Assembly: GCF_003050785.1 (NCBI RefSeq)
Contig: NZ_QAOH01000016.1
Span: 21,296 to 85,295, forward strand
Reading direction: 5' to 3'
DNA length: 64,000 bases
Origin: Celeribacter persicus
Lineage (GTDB): Bacteria; Pseudomonadota; Alphaproteobacteria; Rhodobacterales; Rhodobacteraceae
Position numbers and translations under genes: made by a program. The notes under the pieces were generated by a model that saw nothing but the letters and a program-made list of their open reading frames with translations, searched no databases and was not told where the DNA came from. Below, in pieces: positions 18,575 through 27,373 of this stretch (position 1 is its first letter; each line of letters opens with the position of its first letter).

Positions 18575-19399
18575 ATGAACCGTATTCTCGTCGCAAGCGA
18601 CCTGTCGTCCCGGTCCGACCGGGCTGTGGAGCGCGCCGTGCAACTGGCCGGGGAACACGGGGGCAAGATCATTCTCATGCATGTGATCGACGAAGATCTG
18701 CCTGCCGCCGTGGTCTCCCGGATGCGTCAGACGGCGGAGGAAGTGCTCGGCGTCGTCGCCGCTTCAGAACATGCGCCCGACAACACCGAAATCGTGGTGG
18801 AAACCGGCGACCCTGTCCGCACCATCGCAGAGATGGCCGAAGCGATAGACGCCGATCTCGTGGTTCTTGGCGTACACAAGCCGCGACCGTTCTGGGATAT
18901 GTTTTCGGGCACCACGATGGAGCGGGTGGTGCGGGCATTGCACCGTCCGGTGCTTTTGGTCCGCGACCCGGTGAGCGGCCCCTATGCGTCGGTGCTCTGC
19001 GGCATCGACCTCTCTCCCTCCTGCCTTGCTGCCGGACGCACCGCACTCACCTTGGCGCCGAAGGCGAAAATCGCCACATTTCATGCGGTTCATGTGCCCT
19101 ATCGCGGCATGATCGCACGCGATGCGAGCGAGAAACAGCTCGCACCGTTCGTCAAGGACGCTCGCGCCCGTCTCGACACATGGTGGGACAGCGCCGCGAT
19201 CCCCGTGGGCCTGCCGAAACCGGAGGTGACGCCCGCCAGCGTGCATGACGCCTTTGCGGAGGCGATGACACGCAGCGGGGCCGATCTGTTCGCCTTGGGG
19301 GCGCATGGCCGGATGCCGCTGTCGCCCAGCCTGCTCGGCGGCTTCACCGAAGAGCAGATTCGCGATCCGCGCTGCGATCTTCTGGTGGTGCGAGGCTGA
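18575..19399 (+). CDS. universal stress protein, tandem UspA domains
   Basis: A 274-residue cytoplasmic protein made of two UspA domains (about 1-140 and 141-274). Domain 1 starts NRILVASDLSSRSDRAVERA and has VVLGVHKPRPFWDMFSGTTMERVVR, with the LLVRDP end; domain 2 starts VLCGIDLSPSC and has LFALGAHGRMP...LLGGFTEEQIRDPRCDLLVVRG. Domain 1 lacks a clean G-2x-G-9x-G-S/T ATP motif and domain 2 keeps only part of it. The start has GGAGAGGAG upstream. It is convergent with the GGDEF gene over nine bases. Confidence 0.92.
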   Translation: MNRILVASDLSSRSDRAVERAVQLAGEHGGKIILMHVIDEDLPAAVVSRMRQTAEEVLGVVAASEHAPDNTEIVVETGDPVRTIAEMAEAIDADLVVLGVHKPRPFWDMFSGTTMERVVRALHRPVLLVRDPVSGPYASVLCGIDLSPSCLAAGRTALTLAPKAKIATFHAVHVPYRGMIARDASEKQLAPFVKDARARLDTWWDSAAIPVGLPKPEVTPASVHDAFAEAMTRSGADLFALGAHGRMPLSPSLLGGFTEEQIRDPRCDLLVVRG

Positions 19400-19407
19400 C
19401 CCGATCT

Positions 19408-20412
19408 TCAGTGCCCGGTTGATCCGGGGTGTATCACAATGTTGCGCCCGGCCTGTTTCGCACGATAGAGATGCGCATCCGCACGGTTGAGCGCTTGTTC
19501 GATCCCGTCCCGGTTGGAATAGCCTTCCACCCCGATCGAAACCGTGAGCCGAATGCCCTTGGGCAGGTCTTTTTCCGCCAGATGCCTGCGCAGCCGTTCG
19601 CCCACACGCACAGCCAGTTCGACCGGGACATTGGACAGGAGCACAACGAATTCCTCGCCGCCCATACGATAGAGGTGCTCCCCTTGCCGGAGCACCTCAC
19701 GCATGCCATCGGCAATGTCCCGCAGCACCTGATCGCCGATCACATGGCCATAGCTATCATTGACCCGTTTGAAATGGTCGATGTCGATAAACAACAGGCT
19801 GCCCGGCGCTGCGCCGAAGCGCCCCTCTTCGAGCCGACGCATGAAAGAACCGCGGTTGCGGCACAGGGTCAGAGCATCGCGCTCCACCGCCTCGCACAGA
19901 TTGCCTTCAAGCCGCGTCATGGTGATCAGCATGAAACGCATGAACATGATGACGGTTCCCAGCGCCAGAACAAGGTGGAGCGCGAACCAGACATCCCCCG
20001 TTGCGCGATACACGAGGCCCCCACCGATCAGCCCCACCAATATGCCAAGGTATTGCGCGATGCATAACGCGGCGTAGAAAAACCCCGCCACAGTGATCGG
20101 GAACAGCCAGAAGGCCGTCGCGACACCATGATGAGCAATCAGTTCAAATGCCCCCAGATCGACAGCCACAAGAAGCACTATCGGATTGATCGGGATTTTC
20201 TGCCATTTCTGGAAAACCCAGAGATTGAGGGCGATCAGCAAGACGAGTGAGGCATAATACAACGCCATAAAATATTCACCGAGCACGACATAGCAAGTAA
20301 TCGCGACCGGCAGGATCAGAACGGTCACCGCCGCGATGAATCTCGCAATCACAGGGCTCCCCAATGTGGTCGGGACCTGAAAGTTTTGTCGAAATCGCGT
20401 CATATCGCTCAT
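19408..20412 (-). CDS. membrane diguanylate cyclase (GGDEF)
   Basis: A 334-residue protein predicted to make cyclic di-GMP. The first 165 residues hold about six membrane helices without a recognised sensor domain. The GGDEF domain runs from about residue 178: DALTLCRNRGSFMRRLEEG, LLFIDIDHFKRVNDSYGH, the active-site loop MGGEEFVVLL, and ADAHLYRAKQAGRN. The GGEEF signature is intact, so activity is likely. No RxxD inhibitory site was seen at the usual place. Monocistronic. Confidence 0.9.
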   Translation of the reverse strand: MSDMTRFRQNFQVPTTLGSPVIARFIAAVTVLILPVAITCYVVLGEYFMALYYASLVLLIALNLWVFQKWQKIPINPIVLLVAVDLGAFELIAHHGVATAFWLFPITVAGFFYAALCIAQYLGILVGLIGGGLVYRATGDVWFALHLVLALGTVIMFMRFMLITMTRLEGNLCEAVERDALTLCRNRGSFMRRLEEGRFGAAPGSLLFIDIDHFKRVNDSYGHVIGDQVLRDIADGMREVLRQGEHLYRMGGEEFVVLLSNVPVELAVRVGERLRRHLAEKDLPKGIRLTVSIGVEGYSNRDGIEQALNRADAHLYRAKQAGRNIVIHPGSTGH

Positions 20413-20575
20413 GACCTTTCCCCAAACGACAGGGGGTAAAAGAAACTATAATTCGTCAATTCGTCTGAAATTTCCGTCGGTGTCGCATTGTCGGCAGGCT
20501 GGTCTGAAAACTATGCCCCTTTTACCCGCGTCTTCCAAAGAGGATGAATAAAATGCCATGGATTATTTGTTACTT

Positions 20576-21685
20576 TCAGAGGCCGTCGCGCAACACCGAG
20601 AGCACTGCCTCACGCGGTACGTCTGCCGTGACAAAGGCCGATCCGATGCCACGCGCAAGGATGAAGCGGAGCTGACCGTCGAGCACCTTCTTGTCCTGCG
20701 CCATGAGATCGACCAGCGCCTCCGCGGAAGGCAGATCGCCCGGTATGTCGCTCAGATCGCATTTCATCTCCATCGCCTTGAGATGTTCGCGCACCCGGCT
20801 CGGCGCCTCCTGAGAACAGAGCCCCAGACGGGCGGACAGCTCGAAGGCCAGAGCGCAACCGATCGCCACACCCTCCCCATGCAGCAAACGGTCGGAATAA
20901 CCGGTCGCCGCCTCCAACGCGTGACAGAAGGTATGGCCGAGATTGAGAAGCGCGCGGTCGCCCTGCTCTGTCTCGTCACGCTCGACGATATCCGCCTTCA
21001 TCTGCACCGAACGCCGCACAGCCTCGGCACGAAGCGCCATATCGCCCGCAGCGAGTGCCGGGCCGTTCGCTTCCAGCCACTCGAAAAACTCTTCATCGCC
21101 CAGCAGCCCGTATTTCTGCACCTCGCCGTAGCCCGCAAGGAAATTGCGTTTCGTCAGCGTGCCGAGGATGGAAATATCGGCCAGCACCAGAGAGGGTTGG
21201 TGAAATGCGCCGATCAGGTTCTTGCCCTGCGGCGCGTTGATCCCGGTCTTGCCACCGACCGAACTGTCGACCTGCGCCAGAAGCGTCGTCGGAATCTGCA
21301 CGAACCGCACGCCCCGGCGCAGCACGGCGGCGGCAAACCCCGCCAGATCGCCGATCACCCCGCCGCCAAAGGCCACGACGATGTCGCGACGCTCGCATTT
21401 CTCTTCCAGAAGCCATTCGACCGCGCGGGTGAACTGCGGCCAGCCCTTGGTGCTCTCACCTGCAGGCAGCGCCAACGCCACCATGTCGATGCCGGAGGCC
21501 GCAAGCCCCGCGCGCAGGGTCTCAAGATGCAACCCGGCGACGGTTTCATCGGTCAGGACAAAGACCTTTTTCTTCTTGCCCAGAAGCGGCACGATATGTG
21601 CCCCCGCCTCGGCCACAAGCCCCTCACCGATCCGCACATCATAGGCACGCTCTCCAAGAGGCACGTGAACGGTCTGATAGCTCAT
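20576..21685 (-). CDS. aroB: 3-dehydroquinate synthase AroB
   Basis: AroB converts DAHP to 3-dehydroquinate in the shikimate pathway with NAD and a divalent metal. The 369 residues include VFVLTDETVAGLH, the NAD-binding VVAFGGGVIGDLAGFAA, RGVRFVQIPTTLLAQVDSSVGGKTGIN, and the metal-site GHTFCHALEA and LLHGEGVAIG. The ATG overlaps the aroK stop, so the two shikimate genes are translationally coupled. Confidence 0.98.
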   Translation of the reverse strand: MSYQTVHVPLGERAYDVRIGEGLVAEAGAHIVPLLGKKKKVFVLTDETVAGLHLETLRAGLAASGIDMVALALPAGESTKGWPQFTRAVEWLLEEKCERRDIVVAFGGGVIGDLAGFAAAVLRRGVRFVQIPTTLLAQVDSSVGGKTGINAPQGKNLIGAFHQPSLVLADISILGTLTKRNFLAGYGEVQKYGLLGDEEFFEWLEANGPALAAGDMALRAEAVRRSVQMKADIVERDETEQGDRALLNLGHTFCHALEAATGYSDRLLHGEGVAIGCALAFELSARLGLCSQEAPSRVREHLKAMEMKCDLSDIPGDLPSAEALVDLMAQDKKVLDGQLRFILARGIGSAFVTADVPREAVLSVLRDGL

Positions 21686-22227
21686 TGATCTTCCTCCAGA
21701 ATTCCACCATGGGCGGCGAGTGCCCCGATCACCTTGTCAGCCATCGCGTCAATCGACAGGCCCGGCTCCGCCTCGACCACGATGCCTGCCATTTCATAGG
21801 CTGGCGTGCGGGCGGCAACCAGTTCGCGCAGGGTCTCATAAGGGTTCGCGGTGCGCAGAAGCGGCCGCGTATTCTTGTGTTTCACCCGGCTCCACAACAG
21901 GTCGAGATCGGCCTTGAGCCAGACCGCAATGCCCTTGTCGGCGATCATCCGGCGGTTGACCTCGGAAAGAAACGCCCCGCCCCCGGTCGAGAGAATGCCG
22001 CGTTCCGTGTCGAGAAGCCGCCCGATCACCTCGGTCTCGCGGGCGCGAAAGAACGCCTCGCCATCGCGAGAGAATATCTCCGCGATGCTGCGATCCGCCG
22101 CCTTTTCGATCTCCTGATCCGAATCGAGAAAGGGCACGTCGAGACGCGTGGCCAGAGCCTTGCCCACCGCCGTCTTGCCCGCCCCCATCATGCCCACTAG
22201 GGCCACGGTCTTTCTCAACCCGCTCAC
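21682..22227 (-). CDS. aroK: shikimate kinase AroK
   Basis: AroK phosphorylates shikimate at O3. The P-loop VALVGMMGAGKTAVGKALA opens the protein, followed by FLDSDQEIEKAADRSIAEIFSRDGE, the STGGGAFL shikimate-binding motif and the LID arginines of KHKNTRPLL. The GTG at 22227 (MSGLRKTVAL) was chosen because GAGGGG lies eight bases upstream; the ATG at 22275 would add 16 residues that fall in an inverted repeat. The result is 181 residues, usual for the family. Confidence 0.94.
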   Translation of the reverse strand: MSGLRKTVALVGMMGAGKTAVGKALATRLDVPFLDSDQEIEKAADRSIAEIFSRDGEAFFRARETEVIGRLLDTERGILSTGGGAFLSEVNRRMIADKGIAVWLKADLDLLWSRVKHKNTRPLLRTANPYETLRELVAARTPAYEMAGIVVEAEPGLSIDAMADKVIGALAAHGGILEEDQ

Positions 22228-22263
22228 GAATACACCCCTCAGTCCAGTCTTCTGGCCCACATG

Positions 22264-22288
22264 CATAGGCGGCAATTTCCCGCCTATG
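22264..22288. promoter_or_regulatory. 9-bp inverted repeat upstream of aroK
   Basis: CATAGGCGG and CCGCCTATG separated by seven bases (a perfect dyad), 37 bases upstream of the preferred aroK start and 135 bases before the divergent small gene. It may be an operator or a leader hairpin. Confidence 0.5.
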
Positions 22289-22423
22289 AAAATTTCGTCC
22301 CCTCAATGGCGTGATCTTGCAAAAAATGCCATATATAAAACCGAGAAAACCCGGGACCGGCGGAAAATTACGGACGAGAACAGTCCAACCGGCGGGCCCC
22401 GGCGCAAACGGAGGCAGTGAACT

Positions 22424-22561
22424 TTGCGCAAATTCCTTTTCCGGCTTCTGGCCGTCCTGATCCTTCTCGGCCTCATCGGCTTCATCGGATTCGCCTATGT
22501 CGGCGATCTCTCGCCGGAGCGCAGCGAACAGCGCGCGCCCGTGACGATCGAACTGCAATAG
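22424..22561 (+). CDS. 45-residue single-pass membrane protein (TTG start)
   Basis: A short frame opening with TTG at 22424, nine bases after GGAGG: MRKFLFRLLAVLILLGLIGF then IGFAYVGDLSPERSEQRAPV and TIELQ. A basic start, one hydrophobic helix and a polar C-terminal tail predict an inner-membrane protein with the tail in the periplasm. The next gene starts nine bases after the TAG, so the two form an operon, with xerD overlapping beyond. No named family is recognised. Confidence 0.62.
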   Translation: MRKFLFRLLAVLILLGLIGFIGFAYVGDLSPERSEQRAPVTIELQ

Positions 22562-22569
22562 GACCCGCC

Positions 22570-24129
22570 GTGCGCGTGCCTTCGCCAATTCTGGGTCTGA
22601 CATCCGGTCTGACCTTCTCCCTGCTGTTCACGGCCCTGCCCCTGCACGCACAGGACAAACCGCTTTCGGCCATCGACTGGCTGTCGGAGACATTGGAAAA
22701 CCCGCGCCCGCTCGCCCCGCCCGAAGCCAGCGACATTTCGGAAAACGCCCTGCCCGAGGAGGTGACGGTGATCCCCCTCGATGCGCCCGACCCGGACGCG
22801 GCAGGGCTCTTGCCCGCCTCGACGACCGGTCTGCCGCGCAATCTCTGGGGCGCCTCGACCGCCACGGACATCGCCCGGCGCATCACCACGATCTCCGGTC
22901 GCGCCGATCTCCTGCCCGCCTCCCGCCGCTTGCTGAACACGCTGGTTCTGGCCGAGCTCGAACCGCCGGTGCAATCGGATCGCGACGGGCGACTGTTTCT
23001 GGCCCGGATCGACGCGCTGCTGGCACAGGGCCTGCTCGATGAGGCCGACGCGCTGATGGAGCTTGCCGGGCTGACAACGCCGGAGATTTTCCGGCGGGCC
23101 TTTGACACCAAGCTTTTGCTCGGCACCGAAGACGCCGCCTGTCAACGGCTCAACCACACGCCGGGCCTCTCCCCCGCGTTACAGGCGCGGATTTTCTGCC
23201 TCGCACGGGGCGGCGACTGGAGTGCCGCCGCATTGACGCTTGAGACCGGCGAGGCGTTGGGGCTCATCCGCGAAGATCAGGGGGCGCTTCTGGCGCGGTT
23301 CCTTGATCCCGAACTCTTCGAAGGCGAACCGCCGCTGCCGGTGCCCGACCATCCGACGCCCCTGACCTTCCGCCTGATGGAAGCCATCGGCGAGCCGCTG
23401 CCGACTTCTTCGCTGCCACTGGCCTTTGCGCAATCGGACCTGCGCGCCACCTCCGGCTGGAAGGCGCGCGCCACCGCCGCCGAACGGCTGGCGCGTGTCG
23501 GCGCGCTCTCGCCCAACCGCTGGCTCGGCATCTGGTCGGAACATCTTCCGGCGGCCTCGGGCGGCATCTGGGACCGGATCGACGCGCTCCAGAGTTTCGA
23601 GACCGCGCTGGCGCGGGGCGATCTTGAAATCGTGGCGCTGCGACTCCCGAAGGTCTGGGATGCGATGCGGGCCTCGGGATTGCAACCGGTCTTCGCCGAG
23701 TTGTTTGCGCAACGTCTCGCGGCCCTGCCGCTCACCGGCGAAGCCTCCGGGATCGCGTTCGAGGTCGCGCTCCTGTCCCCCGATTACGAAAAGATCGCGC
23801 TGAAATGGAACACCCCGCTCACCCGCGAGCAGAGCTTCCTGCACGGCATCGCCACCGGCAACCTGCCGACACAGCGGCCCACGGATGCACAATCGCGCGC
23901 CATCGCGGCGGGCTTCCGCGCCACTGGCATTCCCGTCCGGCTCGAAACCCTGATCAACGAACAACGTCTGGGCGAGGCGATCCTGCGTGGCATCGAATTG
24001 CTCGAAGGCGGCGCGGCGGGCGATCTCGACGAGTTGTCGGATGCGATCCAGTTCTTCCGCGCCATCGGGCTTGAGGCCACGGCGCGGCGGGCGGCTTTGG
24101 AACTTCTGTTGCTGGAACGGCGGGGATGA
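22570..24129 (+). CDS. exported protein of unknown function, 519 residues
   Basis: GTG 22570 with AGGA six bases upstream gives a signal peptide (MRVPSPILGLTSGLTFSLLF...LHAQ) and a mature, helix-rich, Ala/Leu-rich protein. The repeated pattern of short amphipathic helices (for example ARIDALLAQGLLDEADALME, LGLIREDQGALLARFLDPEL) resembles a TPR-like solenoid without recognisable TPR consensus. It sits in an operon between the 45-residue membrane protein and xerD; the last four bases overlap xerD. I do not recognise the family. Confidence 0.75.
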   Translation: MRVPSPILGLTSGLTFSLLFTALPLHAQDKPLSAIDWLSETLENPRPLAPPEASDISENALPEEVTVIPLDAPDPDAAGLLPASTTGLPRNLWGASTATDIARRITTISGRADLLPASRRLLNTLVLAELEPPVQSDRDGRLFLARIDALLAQGLLDEADALMELAGLTTPEIFRRAFDTKLLLGTEDAACQRLNHTPGLSPALQARIFCLARGGDWSAAALTLETGEALGLIREDQGALLARFLDPELFEGEPPLPVPDHPTPLTFRLMEAIGEPLPTSSLPLAFAQSDLRATSGWKARATAAERLARVGALSPNRWLGIWSEHLPAASGGIWDRIDALQSFETALARGDLEIVALRLPKVWDAMRASGLQPVFAELFAQRLAALPLTGEASGIAFEVALLSPDYEKIALKWNTPLTREQSFLHGIATGNLPTQRPTDAQSRAIAAGFRATGIPVRLETLINEQRLGEAILRGIELLEGGAAGDLDELSDAIQFFRAIGLEATARRAALELLLLERRG

Positions 24130-25067
24130 GCCTTGCGCCCGCAGACGCCCTCTGGATTTCCGCCTTTGCGGAGGCGCAGATGGCGGAGCTGGGCGCGGCG
24201 GAGAACACGCGGCTGTCCTATGGGCGTGATCTCGTGGGATTTTCCGAATGGCTGACCCGGCGCGGGGCCACATTCGAGACCGCGAGCCGCGATCAGATCG
24301 AAAGCTATCTGGTGGCCTGCGAAGCCGAGGGGCTGGCACAATCGACCCGCGCACGTCGGCTCTCCTCGATCAAACAGCTTTACCGTTTCGCCTTCGAGGA
24401 AGGCTGGCGCGCAGACAATCCGGCGATCCAGATCAAGGGACCCGGGCGCACGAAACGCCTGCCGAAAACCCTGTCCGAGGACGAGGTCGCACGCCTTCTC
24501 GACGCAGCGCGCAAGATGGGCCGGACGAAGGCGGAGCGGTTGCGCAACACCTGCCTGATGGAAATCCTCTACGCCACGGGGATGCGGGTGTCCGAGCTTG
24601 TGTCCCTGCCCGTCTCGGCGACCCGCGGCGATCCCCGGCTTTTGCTCATCATGGGCAAAGGCGGCAAGGAACGCATGGTGCCGCTCTCCGAGCCCGCCCG
24701 CGCCGCGCTCAAGGACTGGCTCTCCACCCGCGATGCCACCGAAGATCTCGCGAAACGGGAAAAAGGCGTGAAGCCCTCTGCCTTTCTCTTTCCCTCGCGC
24801 GGCAAGCTCGGCCATGTCACCCGCGACGGATTTTACAAGCTGATCAAGGAGATCGCCGTACAAGCCGGGGTCTCCCCCGCCAAGGTCACGCCACACACGC
24901 TACGCCATGCGTTCGCGACGCATCTTCTGGCCCATGGCGCGGACCTGCGCGCGATCCAGACGCTTCTGGGCCACGCGGACCTGTCGACGACGGAAATTTA
25001 CACCCATGTGCTCGATGAACGGCTGCGGGAGTTGGTGCTGACGAAACATCCTCTGGCGGAGGATTAA
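24126..25067 (+). CDS. xerD: tyrosine recombinase XerD
   Basis: XerD with XerC resolves chromosome dimers at dif. The 313 residues have an N-terminal SAM-like domain (to about 110) and the catalytic domain with all expected residues: Arg in ATGMRVSELVSLP, Lys in GKGGKERMVPL, HTLRHAFATHLL, His in LLGHADLSTTEIY and the Tyr of IYTHV. Length, start and core-gene setting distinguish it from a mobile integrase; XerC is the alternative assignment but the sequence looks more XerD-like. Confidence 0.9.
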   Translation: MSLAPADALWISAFAEAQMAELGAAENTRLSYGRDLVGFSEWLTRRGATFETASRDQIESYLVACEAEGLAQSTRARRLSSIKQLYRFAFEEGWRADNPAIQIKGPGRTKRLPKTLSEDEVARLLDAARKMGRTKAERLRNTCLMEILYATGMRVSELVSLPVSATRGDPRLLLIMGKGGKERMVPLSEPARAALKDWLSTRDATEDLAKREKGVKPSAFLFPSRGKLGHVTRDGFYKLIKEIAVQAGVSPAKVTPHTLRHAFATHLLAHGADLRAIQTLLGHADLSTTEIYTHVLDERLRELVLTKHPLAED

Positions 25068-25076
25068 GCCTGCACC

Positions 25077-25886
25077 TCAAGGCTGTTCATCGGCCCAAAC
25101 TTCGAAACCCGTCAACTCATTCATCCCGAAGGAATGGATCAGCGGCACATCTGCGGCATCGCGGCCGCGCGCAACCAGAACCCGTCCGATCCGACGCATG
25201 TTGTTGCGCGGGTCGAACACATACCACGCACCATCCAACCAGACCTCCATCCAGGCAGCGAAATCGCCCGGCGGATAAGGCGGCTCCATGCCGATATCCC
25301 CCAGATAACCGGTGCAATAGCGTGCCGGAATGTTCATGCAGCGACAAAAGGCGATGGCCAGATGAGTGAAATCGCGGCAAACGCCAACCCTCTCGTGATA
25401 AGCCTCAGACGCAGATCGTGTCGCCCGCGCCTCAAGATAGTCAAAGCGGATATGGCTATGAACGAAATTGCAGATCGCCTGCACCCGCGCCGCACCCGGC
25501 GGCGTGTTTTCGAACAACCGCCACGCCTCATCCGAAAGGAGATCCGTGTCGCAATACCGTGAGCCCAGAAGAAACGGCAGAGTCTCAGGCGGCAGGGCCT
25601 CGACCGGGGTCTGGGGCGAGGAGTACGGTGCCGGGATATCGGGCAAACCTCTGTCGCGGATTATTGCCTGATTGCCGACACTGAAATAGCCCGCAGGCGC
25701 GACAAACCGTGTACACCAGTTACCGAACCCGTCGCGATAGGCCGACAGCGGCACTGGCGGACTGGTCTTGACATGATCGGGGTACTCCAGATCGCTCGAA
25801 CGCGAAAAATGTACGTTCAGAAGCGCGATCATCGGGGTCGGTTGCAACAGCCTGAAATCGAACCGGCAGCCAAGATTGATCCGCAC
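25077..25886 (-). CDS. transglutaminase-like protein
   Basis: A 269-residue cytoplasmic protein with the transglutaminase core in the C-terminal half. The nucleophile Cys lies in GVCRDFTHLAIAFCR and the Asp in WYVFDPRNN. The position that normally carries the catalytic His (HAW.EV) reads FAAWMEVWL, so His is missing; this appears to be a trait of one bacterial subgroup. The N-terminal 110 residues form a beta-rich domain. Enzymatic activity is uncertain. It is convergent with xerD, separated by nine bases. Confidence 0.82.
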   Translation of the reverse strand: MRINLGCRFDFRLLQPTPMIALLNVHFSRSSDLEYPDHVKTSPPVPLSAYRDGFGNWCTRFVAPAGYFSVGNQAIIRDRGLPDIPAPYSSPQTPVEALPPETLPFLLGSRYCDTDLLSDEAWRLFENTPPGAARVQAICNFVHSHIRFDYLEARATRSASEAYHERVGVCRDFTHLAIAFCRCMNIPARYCTGYLGDIGMEPPYPPGDFAAWMEVWLDGAWYVFDPRNNMRRIGRVLVARGRDAADVPLIHSFGMNELTGFEVWADEQP

Positions 25887-26044
25887 GGCAGTCTCCCTTC
25901 ATCAGAATGGAGTGTCAGAGGGCGGCCCTTCGGCCAGTCCTCGGCATCGACCCTATCCGCAAACCCCGGAAATTGCGAGCATCCTCTATGACGATCCCCT
26001 TTCCCCCTCTTGCGAAGACGCCCGTCCGACCCCATAACCATGCC

Positions 26045-27373
26045 ATGACAGAGACTTCCACGCTTCTAGACGCCGCCTTCTGGATCACCGCCGCCGCGAT
26101 TGCGGGGCTTTTGGTGTTGTCCGCGTTTTTCTCCGGCTCTGAAACCGCCCTGACCGCAGCGTCACGCGGAAAATTGCGTGCGCAGGCCGACAAGGGCGAT
26201 AAGGGCGCCGAACGGGCGCTCACGGTGACCGAGGACAGCGAGCGACTGATCGGTTCGGTGCTTCTGGGCAACAACCTCGTGAACATTCTGGCGACCTCGC
26301 TCACGACGGCGCTTTTCACCAAGGTGTTCGGCCAAAACGGCGTAGCGCTTGCAACGTTGATCATGACGGTGCTGGTGCTGATCTTCTCCGAAGTGCTGCC
26401 CAAGACCTATGCGATCACCAACCCGGAAATGGCCGCCTCCCGCGTCGCCGGGCCGATCGCGGTGGTGGTCAGGGTGTTTGCGCCGATCGTGGCCTTCGTG
26501 CGGCTTCTGGTGCGCGGGCTCTTGCGGCTGTTCGGGGTACAGACCGACCCGAACGCAGGCGTTCTGGCCGTGAAGGAAGAAATCGTCGGCGCGATCACGC
26601 TGGGCATGTCCGAAGGCACGGTGGAGAAAGAGGATCGCGACCGGTTGCTCGGCGCGCTCGACCTGAACGAGCGCACGGTCGAGGAGATCATGTTACACCG
26701 CTCGCAGATCGAGATGCTCGATGTGGACCTGCCGGCCCGCGAAATCCTTGAGCGCTCGCTGAAAAGTCCGCACACGCGCATCCCGCTCTATCGCGACGAC
26801 CCGGAGAATATCGTCGGCGTATTGCACTCCAAGGACCTGTTGCGCGGCATGCATGCCGACCGGGTGGCACATGAAAGCGAGAACCCGATGATGCTGGTGA
26901 ACTTCTCGGATTTCGACGTCATGACCGTGGCGATGAAGCCCTATTTCGTGCCGGAAACCACGACGCTCGACGATCAGATGCGACAATTCCTGAAACGCCA
27001 CACGCATTTCGCCCTCGTGGTGGATGAATATGGCGCGTTGCAAGGGCTGATCACGCTGGAGGACATCCTTGAGGAAATCGTTGGCGAGATCACCGACGAA
27101 TTCGACCGCTCGGAAGATGCCCCGAAACAATCGGGCGAAACCGGGGATTGGGAGATCGACGCAGGCATGACGATCCGCGATTTCAACCGCTGGACGGAAT
27201 GCAACCTGCCCGACGAGGAGGCCAACACCATGGCCGGTCTCGTGATCCACGAGGCCCAGACAATCCCGAGCCCGGGTCAGGTGTTTTCCTTCCACGGCTA
27301 CCGGTTCGAAGTGGTGGAGCGTAAGGACAACCGCATCACCAAGCTCAAGATCCGACCGCTGGCGGACGCCTGA
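26045..27373 (+). CDS. CorC/HlyC-type membrane protein with CBS domains
   Basis: A 442-residue protein of the CNNM/CorC family, linked to magnesium or cobalt efflux. It has a DUF21 (CNNM) domain with about three or four membrane helices (AFFSGSETALTAASRGKLRAQ), a CBS pair (ILERSLKSPHTRIPLYRDDP and FALVVDEYGALQGLITLEDI) and a C-terminal CorC_HlyC domain (NRWTECNLPD...TMAGLVIHEA). The ATG at 26045 fits the family start; 25988 is an alternative. It overlaps rlmJ by one base. Confidence 0.9.
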   Translation: MTETSTLLDAAFWITAAAIAGLLVLSAFFSGSETALTAASRGKLRAQADKGDKGAERALTVTEDSERLIGSVLLGNNLVNILATSLTTALFTKVFGQNGVALATLIMTVLVLIFSEVLPKTYAITNPEMAASRVAGPIAVVVRVFAPIVAFVRLLVRGLLRLFGVQTDPNAGVLAVKEEIVGAITLGMSEGTVEKEDRDRLLGALDLNERTVEEIMLHRSQIEMLDVDLPAREILERSLKSPHTRIPLYRDDPENIVGVLHSKDLLRGMHADRVAHESENPMMLVNFSDFDVMTVAMKPYFVPETTTLDDQMRQFLKRHTHFALVVDEYGALQGLITLEDILEEIVGEITDEFDRSEDAPKQSGETGDWEIDAGMTIRDFNRWTECNLPDEEANTMAGLVIHEAQTIPSPGQVFSFHGYRFEVVERKDNRITKLKIRPLADA

